Of a stretch of 64,000 nucleotides of DNA, positions 8,085 to 17,311 are shown in pieces. Below the pieces are notes generated by a model that saw nothing but the letters and a program-made list of their open reading frames with translations, was not told the DNA's origin and did no database searches. Position 1 is the stretch's first letter; each line of letters starts with the position of its first letter. Position numbers and translations under genes: made by a program. Origin of the DNA: Methylobacillus arboreus (lineage in GTDB: Bacteria; Pseudomonadota; Gammaproteobacteria; Burkholderiales; Methylophilaceae). Where the stretch lies: NCBI RefSeq assembly GCF_020532725.1, contig NZ_JAJAVC010000011.1, positions 344,300 to 408,299 of the forward strand, read 5' to 3'.

Positions 8085-9118
8085 TGGCCGGAAGGTGTTG
8101 AAGATAGCAGTTCTGAAATAACTACTTGAGGCAGAATTTGTTTTAAGCAATTCAAATGCCCCAACGGACATTTGCGCTGAAAGCATGGGCTGCATTCCAA
8201 CCCGAGATATTCGATCACAGCCTTGCTGGTCATTGGCGGTGTGTGGTGCGGGTCTGAGGAGCCGTAAATGGCCACTAATTTTTTATCCAATGCGGCTGCG
8301 ACATGCATTAGGCCGGAGTCATTGCTGACCACGGCATCGCAGAGCGACATCAGGTCGATGGCATCTCCGAGCTTGGTTCTTCCACCCAAGTCCAGGCAAA
8401 TCATATTGCTCAGACGATTGATTTGGGCGGTGAAAGGGACATCCTTCTCAGAACCAAACAGCCAGACTGCCCAGCCCCTGGCATGCGCAGCCCTTGCAAC
8501 CTCGGCATAATATTCGATTGGCCAGCGTTTGGCCTCGCCATATTCTGCCCCTGGGCAAAGCCCGAGGATCGGCGTTTGCGGTTGGGATATGCCTAGTTTT
8601 TGCAAGCAAGCAACGGCATTGTCACGGTTGGCAACCAAACTTGGGTTCGGGATCGGACTGGTAGATGCGGTATGTTTCGTCATTCCCAGTGCAACGAAGC
8701 GGTCTACAGTGCGGGGCAGCTTAGTTTTATCCAGGGGACGAATGTCATTGAGCAGGCCATAACGCATTTCACCCAGGAAACCCGTGCGCTGCTTGATACC
8801 GGTTGCGGCAGGCAGTATCGCGGATTTCAAGGAGTTGGTAAGCATGATGGATTGGGTGTAGTGGCGCTCTTTCAGGCTGCGCCCAAAGCGGATGCGCTCC
8901 TTCAGTGCAAGCTCACCATGCTTGAAGGGCAGGGCGATGCCTGCACTAACCTCAGGCATGCGGTCCAGCAGCGGTAGCGTCCAGGCCGGAGCGGCAACCT
9001 CAATCTCGCAATCGGGGTTTTGCTGTTTCAGGGTTTTGAACAGGCTTTGCGCAAGCACCATATCGCCTACCCAGGAAGGGCCCATGACCAGAATTTTATC
9101 TTTATGGGCCTCTGCCAT
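8081..9118 (-). CDS. waaF: ADP-heptose:LPS heptosyltransferase II
   Basis: A 345-residue GT9 enzyme that adds the second L-glycero-D-manno-heptose to the inner core. Motifs are ILVMGPSWVGDMVLAQSLFK at the N-terminus, LCPGAEYGEAKRWP, and VSNDSGLMHVAAALDKKLVA. The C-terminus has the paired-cysteine region ECSPCFQRKCPLGH typical of WaaF. ATG 9118 is chosen because it overlaps the hldE stop (TGATG) and leaves the family-typical start; the 26 residues before it are out of family. Stop and start overlaps on both sides indicate translational coupling. Confidence 0.9.
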   Translation of the reverse strand: MAEAHKDKILVMGPSWVGDMVLAQSLFKTLKQQNPDCEIEVAAPAWTLPLLDRMPEVSAGIALPFKHGELALKERIRFGRSLKERHYTQSIMLTNSLKSAILPAATGIKQRTGFLGEMRYGLLNDIRPLDKTKLPRTVDRFVALGMTKHTASTSPIPNPSLVANRDNAVACLQKLGISQPQTPILGLCPGAEYGEAKRWPIEYYAEVARAAHARGWAVWLFGSEKDVPFTAQINRLSNMICLDLGGRTKLGDAIDLMSLCDAVVSNDSGLMHVAAALDKKLVAIYGSSDPHHTPPMTSKAVIEYLGLECSPCFQRKCPLGHLNCLKQILPQVVISELLSSTPSGQ

Positions 9119-10602
9119 CAGGATGCGAGTTTCTGGATGATGTTGCTGGTGCTGCGGCCGGGTACGACATCGATCAGGGCGACCTTGCCGCCCCATGACT
9201 TGACTTCTGCGCCGCCCACTACCTGATCTTCGGTATAGTCGCTGCCCTTGACGATAACATCCGGACGCACGGCCTTGATCAGCTCCATCGGTGTGTCTTC
9301 ATCAAACAGGATGACTGCATCCACGGACTCCAGCGCGGCCAGCACCCGTGCGCGGTCGGATTCGTGGATGACGGGACGGCTTGGTCCCTTGAGCGCGCCG
9401 ACTGAGCGGTCGGTATTGAGGCCCAGCACCAAGCGGTCACCGGTTTTGTGTGCGGCTTCCAGGTAGGTGACGTGGCCTGCGTGCAGAAGGTCGAAACAAC
9501 CATTGGTGAAGACGATGCGTTCACCCTGCTGACGCCAGGTTTTCACTCGGGCGAGCAGGGTTTCCAGCGTGGGGCAGACTTTGTCTGCCTGGGCTGCGGA
9601 CTGCTGCGAATGCAGCTCGCTTTCAAGTTCGGCCTTGCTGATGGGCACGGTGCCGACCTTGCCCACCACGATGCCGGCAGCGATATTAGCGAGTTCAATG
9701 GCGTCATGCAATGGGAGGCCATGGGCCAAGCCTGCGGTCAGGGTGGCGATCACGGTATCGCCAGCGCCAGAAACGTCGTATACCTGGCGAGCCGTGGCTG
9801 CCAGATGGGCGCTGCCGTGGTTATCCAGCACGCTGATCCCTTCCTCACCGCGTGTGACGGCCAGGAATTCGAGGTTGAGCGTCTTACGTAACTGCTCTGC
9901 CGAAGCGAGCAGGGTGGCGTTGTCAGTGATCGACAGATTGCAGGCTTCAGTGGTTTCACGTTTATTGGGAGTGAGGCCAGTTGCGCCTCGATATTTGCTG
10001 TAATCGCGCCCTTTCGGGTCAACCAGGACGGGAATGCCGGCTTCACGCGCCTGATGAATCACAAACTGGCTCAGCGTTTCACTGAGGACGCCTTTGGCAT
10101 AGTCGGATAGGATAATGGCTGCCGGGCGCTCTGCAAGCGCAGTGGCAATGGTCGCTTGTAGGGCAGAATGCTCTTCTGCCGTGAGTGCCGAAGCATCTTC
10201 TTGATCTAGGCGCATCATTTGCTGGTGTCCACCCAGAATGCGCGTCTTGGTGATGGTCGGTCTTTGCCGGCTGTGATGGATATATTGCGTATCCACGTCA
10301 ATGTGCTTCATCAGGCTGAGCAGGGTTGCGGCCTCATTGTCTTCACCTATCACCCCCGCAATTTTAGTCTTGATGCCCAGGCCGACCAGGTTTGCCGCTA
10401 CATTGGCAGCGCCGCCAGCCCGTTCGTCCTGCGACGTGAGGAGCACAACCGGAACAGGCGCTTCAGGCGAGATACGTTGTACATCGCCGAACAGGTAGCG
10501 ATCCAGCATAAGGTCGCCAACGACCAGGACCCACACGGGATCGTGACCAAAATGATGTTGAATAGTATTGAGGAAAGACTCGCGTGTATTGAGTGTCGTC
10601 AT
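9118..10602 (-). CDS. hldE: Bifunctional heptose 7-phosphate kinase / heptose 1-phosphate adenylyltransferase
   Basis: A 494-residue two-domain enzyme of ADP-heptose synthesis. Residues 1-330 are a PfkB/ribokinase-type kinase, with DLMLDRYLFGDV, GGAANVAANL and the catalytic DVSGAGDTVIATL. Residues about 350-494 are a nucleotidyltransferase with FTNGCFDLLHAGHVTYLEAA. The fused form is the usual one in Gram-negative bacteria. It follows gmhA by 11 bases and overlaps waaF. Confidence 0.95.
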   Translation of the reverse strand: MTTLNTRESFLNTIQHHFGHDPVWVLVVGDLMLDRYLFGDVQRISPEAPVPVVLLTSQDERAGGAANVAANLVGLGIKTKIAGVIGEDNEAATLLSLMKHIDVDTQYIHHSRQRPTITKTRILGGHQQMMRLDQEDASALTAEEHSALQATIATALAERPAAIILSDYAKGVLSETLSQFVIHQAREAGIPVLVDPKGRDYSKYRGATGLTPNKRETTEACNLSITDNATLLASAEQLRKTLNLEFLAVTRGEEGISVLDNHGSAHLAATARQVYDVSGAGDTVIATLTAGLAHGLPLHDAIELANIAAGIVVGKVGTVPISKAELESELHSQQSAAQADKVCPTLETLLARVKTWRQQGERIVFTNGCFDLLHAGHVTYLEAAHKTGDRLVLGLNTDRSVGALKGPSRPVIHESDRARVLAALESVDAVILFDEDTPMELIKAVRPDVIVKGSDYTEDQVVGGAEVKSWGGKVALIDVVPGRSTSNIIQKLAS

Positions 10603-10613
10603 GTCAAAATATT

Positions 10614-11177
10614 TTAGTCAGCTTCAACCAGGTCACACAGGCTGTGCCCGATCAGGATGTGCGCTTCCTGGATGCGGGGCGTGTCACTGGTCGGCATGAT
10701 CAATACCTGGTCGCACAGGCCGGCTAGCTTGCCGCCGGTGCCGCCTGTCATGCCTATAGTCACTGCACCGATTTCACGGGCTTTTTCAATGCCTGCCACC
10801 ACGTTCTTGCTGTTGCCAGAAGTGGAAAAACCAATGACGAGGTCATGCGGCGTACAGAGCGCCTCGACCTGGCGCGAGAAAATGAAATCGAAGCCATAGT
10901 CATTGCCTACCGAAGTGAGGATGGATGTGTCGGTGGTCAGTGCAATGGCTGGCAGGCCACGGCGCTCCTTTTTGTAGCGGCCTACGATCTCGGCGGCGAT
11001 ATGCTGGCTGTCTGCCGCGCTGCCGCCGTTGCCGAACAGCAGGATTTTGCCGCCGCGCGCCAGGCAGGCGCGCATGGCCTCGGCCACGGCGGCAATTTCG
11101 GGCAGCAGCGGTTCCAGCGCCGCAATCACGGCCTGGTGTTCGCTAATGGCTTGTTTCAGTGTGTCAACAGCGCTCAT
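10614..11177 (-). CDS. gmhA: Sedoheptulose-7-phosphate isomerase (SIS domain)
   Basis: A 187-residue SIS-domain protein that makes D-glycero-D-manno-heptose 7-phosphate, the first step to ADP-heptose. The SIS phosphosugar loop is seen in [20 protein letters not shown] and [13 protein letters not shown] 11177 has an AGGAG site 7 bases upstream; the longer in-frame start at 11237 lies inside hldD and is rejected. DiaA, a related replication protein, is an alternative, but the position between hldD and hldE favours GmhA. Confidence 0.85.
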   Translation of the reverse strand: MSAVDTLKQAISEHQAVIAALEPLLPEIAAVAEAMRACLARGGKILLFGNGGSAADSQHIAAEIVGRYKKERRGLPAIALTTDTSILTSVGNDYGFDFIFSRQVEALCTPHDLVIGFSTSGNSKNVVAGIEKAREIGAVTIGMTGGTGGKLAGLCDQVLIMPTSDTPRIQEAHILIGHSLCDLVEAD

Positions 11178-11196
11178 GATGTTCTCCTGGATAGGC

Positions 11197-12177
11197 TCAG
11201 CAATAAGGGTCTGCTTGCAGAAGGTATTGCTGGACATAATCCTGCACGCCTTGTTCCAGGGTATGGAACGGTGTGTTATAGCCAGTATGTCTTAGCTTGC
11301 TGATATTGGCCTCGGTGAAGTATTGATACTTGCCCATGAGGTCTTGCGGCATGTTGATGTATTCGATGGCGGGCTCACGGCCCATGCTGGTCATCACCGC
11401 AGTGGCCAGGTCCTTGAAAGCTCGCGCCTCGCCCGTACCGATATTGAACAGGCCGGAATGTTGCGGTTGCTCAAGGAAATGTGCCATCACGGCAACCGCA
11501 TCCTTGACGTAAACAAAGTCGCGCAACTGCATGCCATCCTCAAAGCCGGGTTTGTGGCTCTTGAACAGCTTGACATGTCCTTGGTCGCGGACCTGGTTGA
11601 AGGTATGGAAGGCGACACTGGCCATACGCTCCTTGTGGTATTCGTTGGGGCCGTAGACGTTGAAGAACTTGAAGCCGCACCATTGCGGCGGCGTGGCCAA
11701 TCCTTCAGAGCACTGCCGCAGCGCCCATTGGTCGAAGAACTGCTTGGAATAGCCGTAGCCGTTGAGGGGGCGCAACTGGTCGATGGCGGATTCTTCGTCG
11801 TCATAGCCAAATTCTCCGCCGCCGTAAGTGGCTGCCGAACTGGCATAGAGAAAAGGCACCTCGTTCTCGGCACACCAGCCCCACAGCAATTGGCTGTAGC
11901 GAATGTTGTCCTGAACCAGTTTGTTGAAGTCTCGTTCGGTGGTCGCACTGATGGCGCCCATGTGGATGATGGCGTCTATTTTGCCTATCTTGGGCAGCCA
12001 GCCTAGGAGCTCGTCCTTATCCAAGTAATTGGCATAACGCCTGTGGCACAGGTTCTGCCACTGGTCAGGATGTGAGAGGCTGTCCACGATCACAATATCG
12101 TCGCGTTGATGCACGGTATTGAGATGCCAGGCCATCATGCTGCCTATCATGCCTGCGCCGCCGGTGATGACTATCAT
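11197..12177 (-). CDS. hldD: ADP-L-glycero-D-manno-heptose 6-epimerase
   Basis: A 326-residue extended short-chain dehydrogenase/epimerase. The NAD(P)-binding motif is [19 protein letters not shown], and the catalytic Y-x3-K is YGYSKQFFD. Family-specific stretches include [14 protein letters not shown] and [12 protein letters not shown]. It converts ADP-D-glycero-D-manno-heptose to the L-glycero form used by WaaC/WaaF. It is the first gene of the LPS-core operon, with a probable promoter about 30 bases upstream. Confidence 0.95.
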   Translation of the reverse strand: MIVITGGAGMIGSMMAWHLNTVHQRDDIVIVDSLSHPDQWQNLCHRRYANYLDKDELLGWLPKIGKIDAIIHMGAISATTERDFNKLVQDNIRYSQLLWGWCAENEVPFLYASSAATYGGGEFGYDDEESAIDQLRPLNGYGYSKQFFDQWALRQCSEGLATPPQWCGFKFFNVYGPNEYHKERMASVAFHTFNQVRDQGHVKLFKSHKPGFEDGMQLRDFVYVKDAVAVMAHFLEQPQHSGLFNIGTGEARAFKDLATAVMTSMGREPAIEYINMPQDLMGKYQYFTEANISKLRHTGYNTPFHTLEQGVQDYVQQYLLQADPYC

Positions 12178-12206
12178 TGCTTGAGTCCGTTTATAGCTAA
12201 TTCGGG

Positions 12207-12239
12207 ATTATATCAAATGCCCACCGCTTGGGCGTGGGC
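12207..12239 (-). promoter_or_regulatory. hldD promoter -10 and preceding hairpin
   Basis: On the minus strand TATAAT (12212-12207) lies about 30 bases before the hldD ATG, without a clear -35. Just upstream, GCCCAC/GTGGGC (12239-12234 with 12224-12219) forms a six-pair stem followed by ATTTGAT. It may end the hemH transcript before the LPS operon begins. The U-tract is poor, so termination is uncertain. Confidence 0.45.
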
Positions 12240-12249
12240 TTTACGCTGT

Positions 12250-13284
12250 TTAGCGAGGTGTAACCCAGCCTTGCAGATTGTCGATTGCGATCTCGCACAT
12301 GGCCTTGATCCAGGTATCACGGTCATTGAGGGCGGGAATGTAGTGGTACTCACCGCCGCCTGCCTCCAGGAACAGGCTTTTGCCCTCCATGGCGATTTCT
12401 TCCAGGGTTTCCAGGCAGTCGCTGGAAAAGCCGGGGCAAACCACATCGACCCGGCGCAATTTCTGTCGTCCTAGCTCTTCAATGCTGGGCGCGAAATAAG
12501 GCTGCAACCATTCGGCTGCGCCAAAGCGGGACTGGAACGCGATCAAATATTGGTCTGTGCTTAAGCCCAGCGCTTCTGCAATCAATCTGCCGCTTACCAG
12601 GCACTGCCCATGGTAGGGATCGCCCAGGTCGCGTGTGCGTCGTGGCACGCCGTGAAAGCTCAGCACCAGTTTTTCCGGTTTGCCGTGCTCCTGCCAATAG
12701 AGCCGGATGCTTTCTGCTACTGCGGAGATATAAGCCGGGTGGGCGTGATAGTCGCGTATGGTGCGTATTTCAGGCATGTTGCGCGTGCGCAGCAGGGTAC
12801 GCATGGCATCGTCAATGGCCGAGGCGCTGCTGCTGGCAGCATATTGCGGGTAAAGCGGGAATAGAAGGATGCGGTTACAGTTCCTTGCCTTGAGTTTTGC
12901 AATGGCCGAACCAATCGAGGGTTGGCCGTAGCGCATGCCAAGCTCAACGGCATAAGGTGAGGCAATGCGCTCATGCAGGTAGCCTGCCAGCAATTTGGCC
13001 TGTTTTTGGCTATTCACCATCAGTGGCGACCCTTCAGGTTGCCATATCTGGGCATATTTGTGGGCAGACTGCCGCGGACGCAACGGGAGAATGAAAAGGT
13101 TGAGAATGAACCACCAGATGGTGCGCGGAATCTCGATCACGCGACGGTCACTGAGGAATTGGCGCAGGTAGGGGCGTAGCGCCTTGGCAGTCGGCGCAGT
13201 CGGCGTGCCCAGGTTCATGACCAGAATACCGGTATGTTCCGCTTCCTGTTCGGGAATGCTGGGTTCTTTCAGGTAAAAAGACAT
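12250..13284 (-). CDS. hemH: Ferrochelatase
   Basis: A 344-residue enzyme that inserts Fe2+ into protoporphyrin IX, the last step of haem synthesis. The family start GILVMNLGTPTAPTAKALRP is present, the metal-site histidine is in LSFHGVPRRTRDLGDPY, and the acidic segment DCLETLEEIAMEGK follows in the C-terminal part. Length is normal for proteobacterial HemH. It is probably a single-gene unit or follows hrcA on the minus strand, separated from it by a structured repeat. Confidence 0.95.
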   Translation of the reverse strand: MSFYLKEPSIPEQEAEHTGILVMNLGTPTAPTAKALRPYLRQFLSDRRVIEIPRTIWWFILNLFILPLRPRQSAHKYAQIWQPEGSPLMVNSQKQAKLLAGYLHERIASPYAVELGMRYGQPSIGSAIAKLKARNCNRILLFPLYPQYAASSSASAIDDAMRTLLRTRNMPEIRTIRDYHAHPAYISAVAESIRLYWQEHGKPEKLVLSFHGVPRRTRDLGDPYHGQCLVSGRLIAEALGLSTDQYLIAFQSRFGAAEWLQPYFAPSIEELGRQKLRRVDVVCPGFSSDCLETLEEIAMEGKSLFLEAGGGEYHYIPALNDRDTWIKAMCEIAIDNLQGWVTPR

Positions 13285-13306
13285 TCATTCTCCTCAAGTG
13301 GCGTTT

Positions 13307-13420
13307 AGAGCGGCTAACAAAACTCTCCCGGCGCTGTTGCTTTGCCTTGTCAAACTACTTGTACTGCCTGCGGCAAAGCGCCTAGCCAGGATTGCTTTGC
13401 TGAGTTTTGTTAGCTGCTCT
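13307..13420. repeat. Structured intergenic repeat with 19-bp terminal inverted repeats
   Basis: The left arm AGAGCGGCTAACAAAACTC (13307-13325) and right arm GAGTTTTGTTAGCTGCTCT (13402-13420) are inverted repeats with one mismatch. The 76-base centre contains TTGCTTTGCCTTG and GCGGCAAAGC, allowing inner pairing. The element fills most of the hrcA-hemH gap and would form a long hairpin in RNA from either strand. It shares architecture, but not obvious arm sequence, with the elements at 263-361 and 30538-30757. Confidence 0.7.
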
Positions 13421-13439
13421 TATGTATGCCGGGTTGTGG

Positions 13440-14459
13440 TTAATTGTTGGATAGGGCATTGGACAGCAGTCTGGCGGTGATGTCCACAATCGGGATTACC
13501 CGTTCATAGGCCATACGGGTTGGGCCAATCACGCCCAATGTGCCCAGTGTCTGACCATTTGCTTCGTAAGGGGCTGTGACCATGCTGCATTCATCAAGTG
13601 GCAGGTAGCCGGACTCACCGCCGATGAAAATCTGTACGCCAGCGGCGCGCTGGCTGTTATCCAGCAATTGCATAAGCGAAGTGCGGCGCTCGAACATCTC
13701 GAACAGCTTGCGCAGGGAGCTCACATTCGAGGAAAGATCCTGCACATTGAGCAGATTGCGTTCCCCGGCGATCACCACGCCATCCTTGCTGTTTTCCGCC
13801 GTCTTGCTGCTGGCTTCCAGTGCAGCGGCCATCAGACGCGTCATATCCGACTGCATTTGCTTCAATTCCTCATGCAGTTTCTGCTTGACCTCATCGAAGG
13901 TATTGCCGGCATAGTGCTGGTTGAAGAAGTTGCTGGCCTGGGTGAGTTCAGATGCGTTATAGGGCTTGTCTGCCAGGATGATACGGTTCTGCACATTACC
14001 GTCTGTACTGACGATAATCACCAGTATGCGCTTTTCCGACAGGGGCAGGAATTCCAGGTGGCGGAATGCGATACTCTGGCGCTTGGGGATCATGACCAGG
14101 CCAGCAAAATGGGTGAGGTTGGATAGCAGTTCCGCAGTGGAGTTGATCAGTTCCTGAGGGTCTGGCGAAGAAAGCTCGTTTTTAAGCTGGCGGATTTCCT
14201 GGCTTTGCAGTGGTTGTACCGTGAGCAAGCTGTCTACGAACAGGCGGTAGCCGCGCTGCGTGGGGACGCGTCCGGCCGAGGTATGGGGGCTGGCGATGAA
14301 GCCATGCTCCTCGAGTTCTGACATGATATTGCGGATCGATGCGGGGCTGAGGTCGAGCCCCGAAGCCACAGAAAGCGTGCGCGAGCCTACAGGCTGGCCG
14401 TCGCTGATGTAATGTTCAATCAGGGTCTTGAGCAATATCTGGGCGCGTTTATCTAGCAT
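13440..14459 (-). CDS. hrcA: Heat-inducible transcription repressor HrcA
   Basis: A 339-residue repressor that binds CIRCE operators and controls groESL/dnaK-type chaperone genes. The N-terminal winged helix carries [20 protein letters not shown] and GQPVGSRTL, followed by [20 protein letters not shown]. The C-terminal half is the GAF-like domain, with [20 protein letters not shown] near the end. There is no clear Shine-Dalgarno before the ATG. No CIRCE operator was found in the window, so its targets are elsewhere. Confidence 0.92.
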   Translation of the reverse strand: MLDKRAQILLKTLIEHYISDGQPVGSRTLSVASGLDLSPASIRNIMSELEEHGFIASPHTSAGRVPTQRGYRLFVDSLLTVQPLQSQEIRQLKNELSSPDPQELINSTAELLSNLTHFAGLVMIPKRQSIAFRHLEFLPLSEKRILVIIVSTDGNVQNRIILADKPYNASELTQASNFFNQHYAGNTFDEVKQKLHEELKQMQSDMTRLMAAALEASSKTAENSKDGVVIAGERNLLNVQDLSSNVSSLRKLFEMFERRTSLMQLLDNSQRAAGVQIFIGGESGYLPLDECSMVTAPYEANGQTLGTLGVIGPTRMAYERVIPIVDITARLLSNALSNN

Positions 14460-14627
14460 AGTCTTATAGGTGGGGATATGGCATTTCTAATTCAATATAT
14501 GCTTGATGACTCTGATCCTGGATGAAAAAATTATCCGATACCGGCCAATCTCGCGCAATCTATTATTGATCTCGATAATTGATTTGACACACGGCAAGGG
14601 TTTTATACCTCAATCTTCTATGATTTA

Positions 14628-15500
14628 ATGCCTGCCATGCAAAGCGCATTTCAGACAGTGGCATTGATCGGCAAGTATATGAACCCGGAAACCCGGGAGC
14701 AGATACTTGCCTTGGCGCGTTTTCTTGCCGAGCGCCAGGTAGGCGTGTTTATTGAAGAGAAAACTGCCCAGCACTCCAATATCAAGCGTTATACCACGCT
14801 GCAGATGAATGCCATCGGTGCTTATGCCGATCTGGCGATCGTGCTTGGCGGCGACGGCACCATGTTGACAGTGGCGCGCGCCCTGGTGGATTACAAGATT
14901 CCGCTTGTCGGCGTCAATCGTGGCCGTTTCGGGTTTCTCACTGATATCAATTCTGACCATATGCTGGAAGGGGTTGCGGGCATTCTTGACGGTAAATACG
15001 ACACCGAACAGCGCATCCTGCTCGAGGCATGCATTGTGCGCGATGGCAAGACGGTTGGGCAGGGCTATGCGCTGAATGACGTGGTGGTGAACAAGAATGG
15101 CTTGGCGCGCCTGATCGAGCTTGAAATTCACATTGATGGACAATTTGTGCAGAGGCAGCGCTCGGACGGCCTGATCGTGGCGACGCCTACTGGCACTACC
15201 GCATATTCATTGTCTGCCGGCGGCCCTATTCTGCATCCCACATTGGATGCGATAGCGCTGGTGCCCATTTGCCCACACACCTTGAGCAACCGTCCGATTG
15301 CCATCAATAGCGCAAGCGAGGTGCTGATCCAGATCGTGCATGCCGAGGATGCCAGCGTGCATCTGGATGGACAAATGAAAATGGCATTGCAGCCAGGTGA
15401 TCGCGTGCAAGTCAGGCGTGCAAAAAACACCATCACACTGTTACATCCGTCCGGACATAATCATTATGACGTCCTGCGCGAAAAGCTGCACTGGGGCTAG
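14628..15500 (+). CDS. nadK: NAD kinase
   Basis: A 290-residue ATP-NAD kinase that produces NADP. The GGDGTML motif is in AIVLGGDGTMLTVAR, and the conserved N-E/D region is YALNDVVVNKNG. The glycine-rich segment ATPTGTTAYSLSAGG is also present. It starts at ATG 14628 or ATG 14637, three codons apart; the choice is not decided by the sequence. It is followed 30 bases later by recN, an arrangement common in proteobacteria. Confidence 0.93.
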   Translation: MPAMQSAFQTVALIGKYMNPETREQILALARFLAERQVGVFIEEKTAQHSNIKRYTTLQMNAIGAYADLAIVLGGDGTMLTVARALVDYKIPLVGVNRGRFGFLTDINSDHMLEGVAGILDGKYDTEQRILLEACIVRDGKTVGQGYALNDVVVNKNGLARLIELEIHIDGQFVQRQRSDGLIVATPTGTTAYSLSAGGPILHPTLDAIALVPICPHTLSNRPIAINSASEVLIQIVHAEDASVHLDGQMKMALQPGDRVQVRRAKNTITLLHPSGHNHYDVLREKLHWG

Positions 15501-15530
15501 GGCGTGAATTTACTATGAACAGACCCTAAC

Positions 15531-17189
15531 ATGCTGCAAACACTTTCCATCCGTGATTTTGTCATCGTCGATAAGTTAGAGCTCGATTTTGAGTCCGGCT
15601 TTACCGTATTGACCGGAGAGACGGGCGCAGGCAAGTCCATCCTGATCGATGCGTTGTCCCTGGTGCTGGGCGCGCGCGGCGAAGGCGGCATTACGCGTGT
15701 TGGTTGCGAGAAGGCGGAGATCAATGCCGTATTCGATATTGCGGCATTATCCGGCTTACAGGTATGGCTGAGGGAAAACGAGATTGACCTGGATGAATCA
15801 CAGCTGCTGTTACGCCGCGTGATTTATGCCGATGGCCGCTCGCGTGCCTTTATCAATGGTTCGCCTGCCACCATCCAGCAGTTGCGTGAAATCGGTGAAT
15901 TTCTCGTCGATATCTACAGCCAGCATGCCCATCACTCTTTGCTGAAAGCGGCATCCCAGCGGCAGGTGCTGGATGCATATGCCGGTTTGCAGGGCCTTGC
16001 GGAAGAGGTTGCCAATGCCTACCAGGCCTGGCAATTGCTGTACCGCAAGCGTGTGGATGCCGAACGGAATGCGGAAGCCTATGCTGTGGAGCTTGCCGAA
16101 CTGCGGGACCAGGTGCGTGAACTCGCAGCACTTGCACCAAGCAGCGATGAGTGGGAGCCCTTGCAGCAGGAGCACGTGCGCCTTTCGCATGGCGCCAGCA
16201 TTCTTGCCGGTGGCGAAGAGTGCCGTGAACTGTTGAGCGAAGGCGAGCTGGCGGCTGTCCGGCAATTGAGCCGGGTTCAGCATAAATTGCAGGAGCTTGC
16301 AGTGTATGACAGTGGTTTGCAGGAGGCATTGGACACGCTGGATAGCGCCGTGATCCAGCTGGAGGAAACCGATCGTTTTCTCAACCGGTATTTGCAGCGT
16401 GCCGACCTTGATCCTGAGCGCCTGCAAGAGGTAGAAGCCCGTATTCATGCCTTGCATGCAACTGCACGCAAATACAGGGCGCGACCTGAGGAGCTTGCTG
16501 TATTGCTTGGATCCTGGCAGTTGCGCATGCAAGAGCTTGAGTCTGCCCACGATAACGGACAGTTGCAGCAGGACGAGGCGCAAGCGCGTGCAGAATATGA
16601 TGCGTTGGCGCAGCGCCTAAGTGCGGGACGCGAGCAGGCGGCAGAAAGCCTGAGTGAGAAAATCAGTACCGAGATGCAGCGCTTGTCATTGAGCGGCGGA
16701 CGATTTGCTGTTGCGCTCAATGCGCAGGAGCCTGCTGCGAGTGGCAATGAGCAGGTGGAATTCCTGGTGGCAGGCCATGCGGGCGTGGCGCCGCGGCCTT
16801 TGTCCAAGGTGGCTTCGGGCGGCGAGTTGTCGCGTATCAGCCTGGCGATTCGTGTCGTCACTGCCCAGCAGGGCGATGTGCCAACCATGATTTTCGACGA
16901 GGTCGATGTCGGGATTGGCGGCGGCGTGGCCGAGGTGGTGGGGCAATTGCTCAAGACCCTGGGGCATCAGCGCCAGGTGCTGGTCATCACCCATCTGCCG
17001 CAAGTGGCGGCGCAAGGCCGCCAGCACTTGCGTGTCAGCAAGCACTTGCAGGATGGGCAGACATTGAGCCGGATTGATGCCTTGAGCCACGAACAGCGGG
17101 TGGACGAGGTGGCCCGCATGTTGGGCGGGGTTGAGATCACCGACACTACGTTGCAGCATGCCAGTGAGATGCTGGCCGCAAGTGCTTGA
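15531..17189 (+). CDS. recN: DNA repair protein RecN
   Basis: A 552-residue SMC-like ATPase of double-strand-break repair. Walker A is LTGETGAGKSILIDALSLVL near residue 28. The ABC signature is SGGELSRISLA and Walker B is MIFDEVDVGIGG near residue 460. The middle (about 160-370) is rich in charged coiled coil. No LexA box was recognised in the short nadK-recN gap. Confidence 0.93.
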   Translation: MLQTLSIRDFVIVDKLELDFESGFTVLTGETGAGKSILIDALSLVLGARGEGGITRVGCEKAEINAVFDIAALSGLQVWLRENEIDLDESQLLLRRVIYADGRSRAFINGSPATIQQLREIGEFLVDIYSQHAHHSLLKAASQRQVLDAYAGLQGLAEEVANAYQAWQLLYRKRVDAERNAEAYAVELAELRDQVRELAALAPSSDEWEPLQQEHVRLSHGASILAGGEECRELLSEGELAAVRQLSRVQHKLQELAVYDSGLQEALDTLDSAVIQLEETDRFLNRYLQRADLDPERLQEVEARIHALHATARKYRARPEELAVLLGSWQLRMQELESAHDNGQLQQDEAQARAEYDALAQRLSAGREQAAESLSEKISTEMQRLSLSGGRFAVALNAQEPAASGNEQVEFLVAGHAGVAPRPLSKVASGGELSRISLAIRVVTAQQGDVPTMIFDEVDVGIGGGVAEVVGQLLKTLGHQRQVLVITHLPQVAAQGRQHLRVSKHLQDGQTLSRIDALSHEQRVDEVARMLGGVEITDTTLQHASEMLAASA

Positions 17190-17311
17190 GCTTGCATTGC
17201 AACCAACTCTTGTCGTTTTGCGCATTAAAATCGGGGACAGCGTGAATATGCGTGAAAGGCGACTTTAATGTCGTGGTATATTACGCAATTTCCTGCCAAA
17301 GTCGTGGTGTG

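Noticed and set aside
14460..14627. CIRCE operator near hrcA
   Set aside because: No TTAGCACTC-N9-GAGTGCTAA or close variant was found here or elsewhere in the window.
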